A DNA stretch of 64,000 nucleotides from Halichondria panicea. Its lineage: Eukaryota > Porifera > Demospongiae > Suberitida > Halichondriidae. A program made the translations under genes and the position numbers. The notes beneath the pieces were generated by a model that ran no database searches, was not told where the DNA came from, and saw nothing but the letters and a program-made list of their open reading frames with translations. The stretch is taken from the NCBI RefSeq assembly GCF_963675165.1, contig NC_087391.1, forward strand, positions 4,452,646 to 4,516,645, read 5' to 3'. Positions 1 through 48,256 of the stretch are shown in pieces. How positions within the stretch are numbered: position 1 is the first letter of the stretch; each line of letters opens with the position of its first letter.

Positions 1-60
1 AGCTAGAGTTGGTTGTGGTACGTTGTGAAAGTGTATTTTTTGCTTCAACAGTGGTTACGA

Positions 61-579
61 GATGATTTTTTGCAATATTTAACTGACTGGGAAAATGAGG
101 CAAAGGTTAGATCTGCCGGCTCAGATTGGAAATACCATCATTTCACCATAAGTATACTCAAACCTTTGAAGGCCTCAAACTTACTGGTAAATTTCTGGTG
201 TGCATGTATACTGTCTATTGGGTTTACGTCTCCACTTTCTCATTGTAGTTAACTCATTTGTTGAGCTCAGTCAATATTTGCTGACCAAGCACGAGAAAGA
301 AAGTTTATTCTTACTAAGTGAGCGGTTAACCCAAGACCCATTGGAGAATTATTTTGGCCAACAAAGGGCAAGAGGACATAGAAATGAAAATCCCACAATT
401 AACAGTGCCTCCGAAATGCCAATGCATTGAGGGTTCAAAAGAGTTTGGCCTTAAACCCAGTGAGAGGGAACTCTAGCAGAAAGAGGCAATTGTTTAGAGA
501 CGAAGACATCACAGTTAATGACGATATGAATTCCCCATTACCAAAAAGAAAGTGTTCAAGAAAGACCAATGCTAAATAG
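61..579 (+). pseudogene. Relic of a DNA-transposon transposase, C-terminal part (P-element/THAP9-like)
   Basis: The reading runs off the left side of the window. Positions 249-415 encode a segment with the motif TQDPLENYFGQQRARG followed by NENPT, which resembles the C-terminal part of P-element/THAP9-type transposases. A GT-AG intron fits at 187-248 and joins TFEGLKLT to VNSFVELS. The reading frame must shift near 409 to continue into a basic tail that ends with a stop at 579, and another shift is needed around 130-158 upstream. At least two frame breaks make it a non-functional relic. Family assignment rests on motif recall only; another cut-and-paste superfamily with a similar C-terminus is possible. 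Confidence 0.6.
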
Positions 580-750
580 CCAATTCTATAGATACATGCA
601 GTACATTTATTTTTATAATTAATTGTACATGCAATGGTTGACGCCTATAATATTTCCTTGACTTCTAATTATTATTACAAAATACATAATTATATAGAAT
701 GCAAAATACGAATTAGCTCAGTGTCTTCCTGATACCAGTGCTCTTCTTCA

Positions 751-1693
751 CTAATTTTTTTGTGCACGTTTGTATGCCTCCAACCAATGTGATGCCAATG
801 AGAAGCCCCGAATTGTTACCCACAAATTAATTGTCTCCGACAACAATTCAGAAGACCACTCTTCTTCATCAATATCTTGAGAAACTAAACTCCAGTAGAA
901 TAGTACATTTTCATTTTGTCCGACGGCATCAACAATTGTCTTTCTGTTACAGTTAGAATCCTCAGAGACAACAACTCTTGGTAATGTAGTGCGAACAACA
1001 CCTTCCACAGTACAAAAAAATCGAAAAGATTCGTCATTCAATGGGAATAAACCCCATCCACTCTGTAGTGTATTGAGTAAAATCTGTTGGTTCTCCCATG
1101 ACAGCCATTTCTCCAAGACACATCTCAAATTGATCAAATTTTTCGCCTCCTCTCTCTCTCTCTCGTACTTGCGTAGAAGCTTAAGCGCCACGTATCCACA
1201 CGCATAACGCAATGCATTTAACTCATCTTTATTAAATTCGACATCAACAGTAGCTGCACGAGTCACAGGACCAGTATCACAGCCAAACTGTTTCTTCAGT
1301 AACATCTCAAAAAGGGATCTAGCAACACTCTGAATTAGTAAAGGATCCTTTCCCAAAGTCTCAATGTTTAAACACAGTTGAGTCCAAAGAGTGCTTATTT
1401 GGCTTGTAGCTACTGTAAGATATGCCATCCACAGCTTTAACTCAGCAGTTTTTTTGACCTTAAGCTGTGAAACAGGACTTCAGGGCAGTTACTAAAGTTT
1501 GACAAAATGTAACAAAAAGATCATCATCTTTACCAAACAACAACAAATGCTGTCCAATTTCTCTAGCCTTCTTTGCACGAGTAGTATCTACTTGTAGTTC
1601 TTTCTTGGATATTTCTTTTCTGACAGCATCTAAAACCAATTGAAAGTCAACTTCAGGAACAGCTTGAACCTGCTTCAGCCATTGTGCATGCAC
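751..1693 (-). pseudogene. Unknown gene with one frameshift, possibly transposon-associated
   Basis: Two minus-strand frames, 1693-1460 (77 aa) and 1428-751 (225 aa), join into one roughly 310-residue reading by a single-base shift near 1476, where ALKS continues as VSQLKVKKTAELKLW. No GT-AG intron explains the break. The protein is acidic and mostly helical in composition, with a central ALRYACGYVALKLLRKYERE segment that looks like a helical motif seen near the end of some transposases. It lies tail to tail with the transposase relic, about 170 bp away, so it may be a second gene of the same element. I do not recognise the family. Either one indel has inactivated it, or the base is a sequence error. 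Confidence 0.45.
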
Positions 1694-2995
1694 ATTGGTT
1701 GCCTAGTAATTCATTGGTGGGCGTGGGGAAGGGCAACCGCGGCGTAGTTCGGGGGGCAACACACATCGTTCAGCAAATTTACATGAAATTTACTTCCGTT
1801 GCCAATCCCTCTCTTCTTTATCTATGGTTAATTAAACTGTTGTATCTCTGCAGGGAAGCATCACATCTGAACTGACTGCACAGCTAGTTTGTAGAGCTAT
1901 TCTTTTGCATGATTATGTTATAAGATTCAAAAAATGTTCACATGCATAGATATAGACATTTCTAAAAAAATGCACTAATATCGCACTTTACCGCAAATGA
2001 GTGACTGACTAAGTAAGTAAGTTGGTAATTAAGTTTCTTTTCCTCTGTGTACGAGGACTATCATGAGATTCTGCAACCATGCAGTTTCCAAACAACTACA
2101 ACCTGGAACATGGTCGGATATGCGATTGCTTTCATGAGGCTCACCTCTCAGACTGTTAGCTACACGAGTCAGAAGCTTCTGCAAAGCTGCCAGAAGTAGT
2201 CTCATGAATCAGCCACTCTTCCTTAAGGGAGACGGCGTCCGAGCACTCTTATTACAGTTTTGTTACACACGCTGAAATTCTGGCGGCTCAATCATTATTA
2301 GCCTCGATTCCCGGCCGCTTGAACGGCCTGGAATCGAGGCTAAATCATTATTAGATATTTTCAGAGGCAGTAAAGAACTGCACGTTGCTCAATGCTTTTG
2401 GATAATTATTACGCATGTATTACGCATGGTAAACTCCTCATGTGTAGCAGCTGCTGCAAAGCATACAACAAGCCAACTATAGGGGTCCTTATGCACAGAG
2501 TATAAGTACTACATGCAAAACACAAATCCATTGAAGCAGGCAGGTTGTTGATCTTACCCAGAGAGAGATGCCTGTTAGGTTTTGTCGCATTGCAATCGTT
2601 GAGCAGATATAGCTGGAATACATAGACACACACACACACGCGTGCGCGCCGTCAGCTTTTACCATATTCCTCGTGCAGCTACGCCTCAAGGCATAATAAC
2701 CATCTCTCTACTTTGTGTAATATAATGTGAAGTGTGAAATATGAAATAGGGGCCGCGTGATAGTTAGTGTGTGCTTATAGGCGAACTATAAACTGTGTTG
2801 AAGATTCCTAGTGTGATTAGACGTTTGCATAGTGTATAGAGAGACAGTGAGTGACTATGATAGAGACAGTATATATGTGATTACATGTGTATAAAAATTG
2901 TGTTTAGATTCATACAAGTGCAGATATTATCCTTAATTAATGAGCTCAAATACTAATTGTGGAGGTTTCTACACACACTATAACATGCATCGTAG
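1694..2995. other. Gene-free interval with a small foldback element
   Basis: I see no coding exon here. It contains the foldback repeat at 2290-2353 and a short CA/CG run at 2627-2648. The part nearest 2995 is the 3' flank of the beta-helix membrane gene on the minus strand. Confidence 0.5.
2290..2353. repeat. Short foldback element with 11-bp flanking direct repeats
   Basis: Arms 2298-2317 and 2324-2343 are inverted copies (19 of 20 positions pair) around a 6-nt loop. AATCATTATTA occurs on both sides (2290-2300 and 2343-2353), as expected for a target duplication. A related arm, GCGGCCTGGGATCGAGGCTA, ends the element at 53304-53396. Confidence 0.65.
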
Positions 2996-5900
2996 TCAGT
3001 AGATGTAGTCCAACATCGGTTCTCTTAGTTCCATTTGGGTATTATCTGTGAACACCAGTTGTGTTGGTATCACTACACTGTCCTTCTTCAAACTGTTTGC
3101 CTGAGAATCTGTTAGCTGTGTGTCTGTGTCCCTGTTTCTTATGAGCTTGTTCTTTACTTTCACAAACCACTGTGTTTTCGTTATTTGAGTGTAACACTGC
3201 TTTGTGACAACACCGATAAATGTTATGAGGGCAACGGTTATAGAGATATATGCAATGACATGTTCTCTTTCGTTTGGTTGATATGCAAGTTTTAGATGAT
3301 AGGTTGTCACGGTGAACAAGCCTAAGTTTAAGATGTACGATATCTCTAATGCATCGTGCCATCGCTTGGTGTATATTCCCCCACTTATTCCGATTATACT
3401 AACTATGAGTATACAAACCGAACTCGTTGCTAGGAGACCGTTGTTTTCATTTCCACTTGTCCCTATGGTAACCAGTATAATACACCTCAGGAATAGACAG
3501 AGCCCCACCCAGTAGCGGCTACCTGGTTTGTAAGGTGCCTGGTATGCTTGTATGAATGGTGTTATCCTCAGTCGATTGAGTAGCCTTGAAACATGTCGAT
3601 TTTTCTCTAATTGTTGTGCAAATAAGAGTACAAATGTGTAAGGGAGGAAGAGTAGTATCAATGCAAATAGCCCTACAGCAATCAGTACGGCATGACCTCC
3701 CTGTCCGAAAACCACGTTGCCATCGTAAATCCATACCGGTTGTGTTGCATTGGCAGGGTAGTCGGGTTGGGCAGCTGAAAGAATGACAATTACGTTCTGT
3801 AGCAGCTTTGTATATGATAGAAATATGACGGTAGCGAGAACTGCCACTGGGTTGGTATTGCTCAAAAATCTTGAGGCCCTCACAGAAAAATGGCAGACTG
3901 TAATCACCAGGCCTACCAGTAGCCATAGGTATATCGGGAACACAAATTGCCATCCTGTGTATTGTAGTTGATTCAATCCCATGTAGAAGCATGTTTCAAT
4001 TCCAAAATTCAAGTTCAGCCCCTCTAGAAATACGGTTATCCCTCGTACGCATAAGTCTTGTAATCCGAATACAGCCGAGTTAGCGTTCACAATACTAGCG
4101 TATAGGATTAGTCCATGGATAGTACCACTGCTGACCGTCAATTGAGTTAGAAATAAGAAAGCTACTAGTAAAATTCCGAGTATTGCAAAGAGGATGATTA
4201 GAAATATGTTGTAGTTGGTTGAGCATTCTCCACACTTCGAGGTTCCTAGAACAAGGCTTGTGCTTTCTTTGCAGCCTCCACATAGAATTCCCGATCGGTT
4301 ATTCCTACATTGTGTGTCTGGTAGTGATGGATGCACTTCGACTGGTGGAGGTATGCAATAATCCAACGGGCAATTCTTGTAAAAGTAGAAAATCATGCTT
4401 TTATTTGTGTCCTTATCTTGTTCTCCAATCCAAAAGTTTTGATTGGTTTTTGTTATCTTTCTTGAATCAATGTTGCATTTTTCAGTTAAATTCATAAGTA
4501 TGGTTTGATCACAGATACATTCTGTTCTATTTGAATTCATGGCAAATCCCAATGGGCAGTCTTCGAATATCACATGCAAAACCAATTTAACGTCTGAAAT
4601 TTCCTCACACGATTCGTCTGCACATATAATAACATACTCTTCTGAATCTGCAGATCGAACTCTATACTCCAAATCTGTGCAGCCTTCCTTTAAATGCTGT
4701 ATGTCACCATCCAGTGATTGGTGGCTATGGTGTGTTGAAGATTGTAGATACCCACGTATATACATATCTTTACTCCGAATTAAAGTGATGGCTTTAATTC
4801 TCACTGTTATTTTCTCTCCTCTACTTGCAACGATTTTTCTCTCCTTAGTATCACAAGTGTTGTTATCACAGAAACAAAGTTGAAAAGAGTCTGAAGCTAT
4901 CAAAGGTTGACTGTTTCCATTTTTAGGGAGATGGGATAATGTGTTTAGAGTTGAGGAGTTTATTGATTGGTGTACTAGATCGACCTCTTCCACAAACTTT
5001 ACATGTAGTATGCTCCCTCCTTCTGTTGAAGTATTGTTTTCAAATATAACTGTTTGGTTGCCCTCGTCTGTGTTAAAGTCAACAAAGCAATCTTCTTCAT
5101 GCCTTGTAATTATACAGTCAATGCTCGTCACTGAACTGTAGACAAAAATAGCGCCCCCCCTAGTTGCCAAGTTACCAATAAATTCCAGTTTTGTTTGTGC
5201 CCTTAGCTGCATCTTTAGGTTGTTCTTTAAGTACATTGCCCCACCTCTTCTAGCTGCATTTTCTATAAACCTCCCATGTCCTTCGAATGTAATTGAGCCA
5301 TGAGCGCTGTAAATTGCTCCTCCCTCAATATCTGTGAGTTTATTTCTCTCAAACAAGTAGAACCCATACAAATTAAGCTTACTTCGTACCAAAGCAATAG
5401 CTCCACCCATTGTAAAATCTCGGATATTGTTTTCACTGAAATTTGATATTCCATTAAATGTTATCGTAGTATCAAAAACCCTTGCTATTCCCGGGTTATT
5501 TTTGAAAATGGTGACTCCATTAAAACTAAAAAAGGAGTTTGTTTTTCCATAGCATGGTGTATAGCCAATGTTCCCTGTGAAATGAATTTCATCAAAACTA
5601 GAAAAGTTGCTTGATTCTGCTCGTAGGAGGGAGTTTGTTTGAGTGTTGTCTCTGAAAGTTATGTTACCATTTACGGTCATGTTAGTGTTTGCTCTTAGTA
5701 TTATCCCTGAGTACGTTGCATAGTTTTGGCTGTTTATGAAACTGCCCTGAATGTTTATGCTCGAGGTATAAGCTTCTATAGTAGCAATGTCACCTTGGTT
5801 ACCAGAGAAATCGATGCTACCGTTCATGAGTAAGATGCTGTCCCTTAGCGAAATGGCCCCCACTGGTATAAGCCCCGGGTAATACTGAAGAGTTCCACTG

Positions 5901-6784
5901 TTGTTCAGAAAGTTAGTTTCTCCATAGAATGTTGCATTTGATTGTATTAAAGACATGGCTCCCTGTAGGCACACCGTGTTACAATTGAAATTGCTGACTC
6001 CATTTGCTTGAAAGTCGCTGTTCTCAAAGTTCATTGTCCCTGATGGACTGGTGTTGTTGCTGACTGTTAGTGTACCAGTCACTGTCACTGTGCTGTTGAT
6101 GCAAGAGAATGTTTCACTGGTAATACCAGTGTATTTATACGTGCCTATCCCACATGTGAGTTTCATCTCATTGCCCTGCAAGATTTTATTTCCTGATATG
6201 AGAGTAGTACCAGCAAATTCTATGTTAGAATTTATGACTTTCATTACACTAAAGCTTGTTATACTTGTGGAGTTTATCCTGTTGTTATCGATTGTGAGAT
6301 TGATAAAGTTAATCGAACTGTTGCTTACATTCACAGCTCCAGAAAAACTGTTTGTAACTCGAATATTTGCTATACTCCCAATTAGGTTGCTGAATGTAAT
6401 TCCTGGTGCACCATTATGCACTCCACACTCAATGAATTCGATCCCATTGATAGTCAGATTAGCCATATCCTGAAATAACAGCCTAACCTGTGGTCCACAC
6501 TGTATTGTTACCATAGCTCCTTGGTAAGCCATCAAAAAAACATTCTCCAGGCCAGTCAAGATTATGTCCTCCATTAGTAAGTGGGTGCCCTCTAGGAACA
6601 GAAGTGTTGTGGAAGAGTTGATAGAGTGGACAACATTGAGGGAGGAACAGGGCATGTTGGGGCATGCAGTGGTGGTGTTGCAGTCAGGCATTATGCAGAG
6701 CAGCTGGTCTGTTGAGGTTGATAAGCTGATGTGGAGAGTCAGCAATAAGATTGCTTGGAGCTGCTTCATCTTGCGCTCATGCAT
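2996..6784 (-). CDS. Secreted beta-helix ectodomain fused to a multi-pass membrane domain
   Basis: Single-exon reading of 1262 aa. A hydrophobic signal peptide occupies residues 6-25; Met6 is an equally good start. Residues about 60-600 carry many short repeats of the type NGxxxFxxNxG/GGAI, rich in Asn, Ser and Thr and in N-glycosylation sites, as in right-handed parallel beta-helix or Pmp-like folds. Residues about 730-855 are cysteine-rich (for example CRNNRSGILCGGCKES) and lead into eight or nine hydrophobic segments between about 860 and 1195. A short polar tail of about 65 residues follows, presumably cytoplasmic. The topology suggests a cell-surface receptor or adhesion protein with a large sugar- or protein-binding ectodomain. 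The membrane part matches no receptor class I can name, so ligand and signalling route are unknown. Confidence 0.7.
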   Translation of the reverse strand: MHERKMKQLQAILLLTLHISLSTSTDQLLCIMPDCNTTTACPNMPCSSLNVVHSINSSTTLLFLEGTHLLMEDIILTGLENVFLMAYQGAMVTIQCGPQVRLLFQDMANLTINGIEFIECGVHNGAPGITFSNLIGSIANIRVTNSFSGAVNVSNSSINFINLTIDNNRINSTSITSFSVMKVINSNIEFAGTTLISGNKILQGNEMKLTCGIGTYKYTGITSETFSCINSTVTVTGTLTVSNNTSPSGTMNFENSDFQANGVSNFNCNTVCLQGAMSLIQSNATFYGETNFLNNSGTLQYYPGLIPVGAISLRDSILLMNGSIDFSGNQGDIATIEAYTSSINIQGSFINSQNYATYSGIILRANTNMTVNGNITFRDNTQTNSLLRAESSNFSSFDEIHFTGNIGYTPCYGKTNSFFSFNGVTIFKNNPGIARVFDTTITFNGISNFSENNIRDFTMGGAIALVRSKLNLYGFYLFERNKLTDIEGGAIYSAHGSITFEGHGRFIENAARRGGAMYLKNNLKMQLRAQTKLEFIGNLATRGGAIFVYSSVTSIDCIITRHEEDCFVDFNTDEGNQTVIFENNTSTEGGSILHVKFVEEVDLVHQSINSSTLNTLSHLPKNGNSQPLIASDSFQLCFCDNNTCDTKERKIVASRGEKITVRIKAITLIRSKDMYIRGYLQSSTHHSHQSLDGDIQHLKEGCTDLEYRVRSADSEEYVIICADESCEEISDVKLVLHVIFEDCPLGFAMNSNRTECICDQTILMNLTEKCNIDSRKITKTNQNFWIGEQDKDTNKSMIFYFYKNCPLDYCIPPPVEVHPSLPDTQCRNNRSGILCGGCKESTSLVLGTSKCGECSTNYNIFLIILFAILGILLVAFLFLTQLTVSSGTIHGLILYASIVNANSAVFGLQDLCVRGITVFLEGLNLNFGIETCFYMGLNQLQYTGWQFVFPIYLWLLVGLVITVCHFSVRASRFLSNTNPVAVLATVIFLSYTKLLQNVIVILSAAQPDYPANATQPVWIYDGNVVFGQGGHAVLIAVGLFALILLFLPYTFVLLFAQQLEKNRHVSRLLNRLRITPFIQAYQAPYKPGSRYWVGLCLFLRCIILVTIGTSGNENNGLLATSSVCILIVSIIGISGGIYTKRWHDALEISYILNLGLFTVTTYHLKLAYQPNEREHVIAYISITVALITFIGVVTKQCYTQITKTQWFVKVKNKLIRNRDTDTQLTDSQANSLKKDSVVIPTQLVFTDNTQMELREPMLDYIY

Positions 6785-9476
6785 TGGTGTGGTAGAATAG
6801 CTATAACGCTTTCAAGAGTGCAAGGCTAACTCATAAGTTGAATAGAAACTTCGTGGAAACAAATGATGCTACGAAAGATTCTAAAGAGACTGCAATGCCT
6901 ATATAGTTTGCTCTCTTTATATGCATGTAGTACATATGATTATAATTATGCTGTATAGCAACTGTTTGGAATACTTTATAAACACATTTTTAAACTGTTG
7001 TCAGAAGAGGCTGTGCTGTTTTGATAACTGCATCAATAAGTTACGTAAATTGTAAGTGTATTTTCTAAATACTGTAAAGAATAACTATTTTCAGTTTTAT
7101 TGTCGTATATATACGGTACCATAATTGTTGCCTATAATTATATCCTGATAACAATTAACAGCCTACGCATACACTGTCAGCTATATTTATAATTAACCTG
7201 CATGGTGGCCTACATGCACTGATCACAGCTTCTTGGTAGGCCATCAAAGTAAAGTTCTCCATGCAGGCCAGTATATAAAGAGTTGGGATAGGTTTATCTG
7301 GATGGTTTGTTGGCTTTCCCGTAAGCTATTTGCAGTCTAGTAATCTGAGGGTAATGTGAAGGAAGCATAGGTGAATAATTATGCTTAGGTATAATATAAT
7401 TTTTTATACATTCATATTTGTACACATGCATGGTCTGTAAATTTCTTCTCACAAAATGTAGTATTTACTCTATAGAGAGCATATAATCTTGAATATCGTA
7501 TCTACATGTATATTGTGAAGGAGTACATGTGTTGTGAAATAACAATAGGTATATTACGTATAGATCTACATGGCAATGCATGAATGCATGTATATAGTGT
7601 TTGATTCTAAGATGCTTACACAGTATGTAAATTCTCATCTCACTATAATAGGCCTAGGGTATTAATTTATAATTATTGTGTTTAGAGAATTGAATCCATG
7701 ATACGACAGTTTTAAATACACTCTTTTGTTTACCTTGCGTCTTGCATCAATATGCTTTATTATCTATACTATAACTATTATTCCCATTTTCAGTTAACAA
7801 ACTAGATGACAATGCCCATGCATAGGTAAATATCTACCACTCTGAAACAAACAGTATTTCGAGAGCCCACCATGAGCGTTGCGTGACTACCGGTAGCTAC
7901 GTACGTATACGTTCGACCTGAATGACACCTTAATTTTAATTGGGTCATATCAATCAAAATACCGGTTCTTCACCGCAATATACAGGTTAATTTTGCACAC
8001 ATAAAGTGTAAAAAACAAGTGTGCTTTTGCTTCTACTATACATGTTATGTTTTTTTATTCTCAGAACATTCTGTTTTTTGTGACTATAATAATTATGTTC
8101 AGTTGCAGCTTTAATTTGAGGGCCCATATGATAATAAATGTAATGGATAGTTCCAAACTTTTGCGGATGCATTGCCTTGGCTCTCGTAACACTCCATTCA
8201 GTAATAATTCAAAATGTGTGTAGCCAGCTAAAATGGTGTACATTGTTGTCCCTACACTCGTATCTACTCCCACTTTTTATTGCCTCCCCCAGCGAATACG
8301 ATCCTGTGTAGTGTGAAATACGAGATTGGTCAGGTGAAGGTGTTCTCAGTGACCGTGGGTGTGGGCTAGTGAGTTCACATACAAGCTTTTGTAAAATTAA
8401 TGATGTGTCTATAACTTAGTTGTAATCATGGCTTATACTAGCACAGGTCTCTAATTGCACGAGGCAAAGCCAAGTGCTATTTACCTTGCCAGGCGGCTTG
8501 TTATGAGTGTGCTATTGATCTCTTTTTAACAATCATACTATTGTGATGCCTCCTTTATTCGAAAACAAGCCCCTGTACAATTAGCTTTATCACTCACTGC
8601 ATGTACGATTCGTGTAATATAGTTACATCATACGATTAAAAATAGTTGCGCTATCTTATCTTTTGCTTCAAATATAATTATGCATATACCAGTATGGCCT
8701 GCGAGACTCCCTGCATGAGTGGGGAAGTAATTATAGCCATATTGCCTTATATAGCCATGCAGCTCACTAGATGAGCTTTGCAGGCACACAATGGCACTGC
8801 ATGAGATTTCCTCGAATGCATGCGCTTGCATTAATGTATATAATCATGCAGTGACTGTAGATTTCTCCTGGCTGTATAGAGTATAACACTGTCATTCAAT
8901 GTGGAATGTATAATCTATAGTGTATTTAATGTTTTGACCAAGTATTTTTTTTAACCATTCATAAAAATTGTTTCTTCTTTCCTCCCCTGTAGGCTGGGCC
9001 CATTCCAGTGGCCTCTAGAACAAGAAGAGATGGAAACTTCTCACGTCTCAACTGCATGACTTTGAACTGTACATGAACATAAGTGGCACCTCTTGTTTTA
9101 ATACCACGACTTGCATCCTACTTGTTTATTTTGCAAGTACATTTCATGTACGCTGTGATTTAATTGTTCTGACAAGCTGTCGTAATGATTATTTAATAGT
9201 AGATGTTAAGCTTACTCGATTATGCATGCAGCATGGCAGCTTTGAATATAAGCTGATGCATAGTTCAAGTTCTATAACAAGAGTGCAGGCTCATGCATGC
9301 AGCTAGCCTACATTCATTGTAGAGACTCAGAGTTTGTAGTTTGTGCTCAGTGGGCGTGTTGCAAAGGGAATTTCCCTCATTATGAAAAATGAATGGTAAT
9401 GATCACTAGTTACTTTGAATCTGTAAAGAAGCCCACGTGGCTTCATCTGCATGGATTTACCATTGGGATATATGAT
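6785..9476. other. Intergenic interval between divergent genes
   Basis: It lies between the start of the beta-helix membrane gene (minus) and the first recognised ANAPC1 coding exon (plus). The DNA is AT-rich with no convincing coding exon. A good acceptor-like pyrimidine tract ends at 8993 and is followed by a short open stretch to about 9058, which could be an untranslated or terminal exon; this could not be decided. Promoters of both flanking genes should lie here. Confidence 0.4.
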
Positions 9477-47021
<37,545 letters not shown>

Positions 47022-47829
47022 TCTGCCCAAATTCCATTGGGTGTCTTTTGTCTCATTCACCGAGCCGCCCCCAATAGTTTCAAATGTACTGTAGAGTAGT
47101 GGTAACGAAGGCTTAGGCTTGTAAAGGTGAATATTGCATTGTAGGCTATTCTTGTATAGATTCACCCAGCTCACTACTAGTACTAACCCCTGCACTATTC
47201 TTTTTTCTTCTGCAGTTAATGTCTTCAGATAATGTGCCTCAACACAAACAATGTCATTTGTCATACATGTATGTCAATGGCATACTGTTCTGTTTATTCA
47301 TGGTTTATTGTTGTTGTCAAAATTACTGAGAATGCATTCCTGTGGTGTACTGATGTTTCGATATTCTTTTTTAATTGGACGACCTTTGCCATAATACTAT
47401 ATCCTGACCATAAAACGTAACATAACAGAGCAGACTTGTTTGTAAAAATCTACATGTAACTGAGCTAGCTGAAAGGCTACGGACACATTGAAGCTATCTG
47501 CATACTCACTGAGCACCATTCGAGAATCAAGACCATGTAAGTTTGTATAGGGAGAGCTTGAAAATGGCCTTGACCCCACCCAAACTTTGCATTTAGACTC
47601 TTCAAGTACAAAGCTAGCTAGCTAGCAGCTGCATGCAAAGGGGTCATTTGCTAAATGGTGCTGTTCTATTTTTAAAGGATTATGCACTCCAATACTTTCC
47701 TAGCCCACTGCATAATATACTGTAGCTCCTAAATTTCTTTCGTTTCATCCATCCCTTCCGGCCCCCACTGCACTGCACTGTACTGCACTGTACTGTAGGA
47801 ATATTCCAGGTCGACCCAAGTCCCCATCG
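47022..47829. other. Short spacer between ANAPC1 and VIPAS39
   Basis: About 0.8 kb between tandem plus-strand genes. No recognised exon, although the first VIPAS39 exon found here reads open upstream to an acceptor-like TTCCAG at about 47809, so an unrecognised 5' exon could lie in this stretch. Confidence 0.4.
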
Positions 47830-48220
47830 ATGAGCAGCAGCAATGATGACCTTACAGACAGGGGGAGGTTTGGGAAGAGTGGGTCGTTTGGCAGTAAACC
47901 AAAGTCTTCGCCTGGTTTGGTCAAGTGGTTCAAAAGCAAAACAACCTCAAAGGTATGCCCTCAGTCTGGGATATTGATCAGAGCAGTATTGAATCCCATG
48001 GAAACGTCTACTAAGACTCAACCAAGTCCCAACTCAATAGAAGCATATAAACGTACCTCGATCTATGCATTCTAGGTATACTAGGGTTGTGTGTTTGGTT
48101 TAGTTTTCTTATTTGTAATTCGATGATTGTGTGATGCTTAATTTGTTTTAATGGTATGTTGTGAAACGATTACCAACATTCTGCACCGTACACAGTATAA
48201 TTAATGTGTATTGACAGACG

Positions 48221-48256
<36 letters not shown>

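Noticed and set aside
187-248. The interval as coding sequence of the transposase relic
   Set aside because: Family similarity continues only if 187-248 is removed as a GT-AG intron.
8994-9058. Possible exon after a strong pyrimidine tract and AG
   Set aside because: Only about 20 codons, no donor and no family match; it could be an untranslated or terminal exon but cannot be supported.
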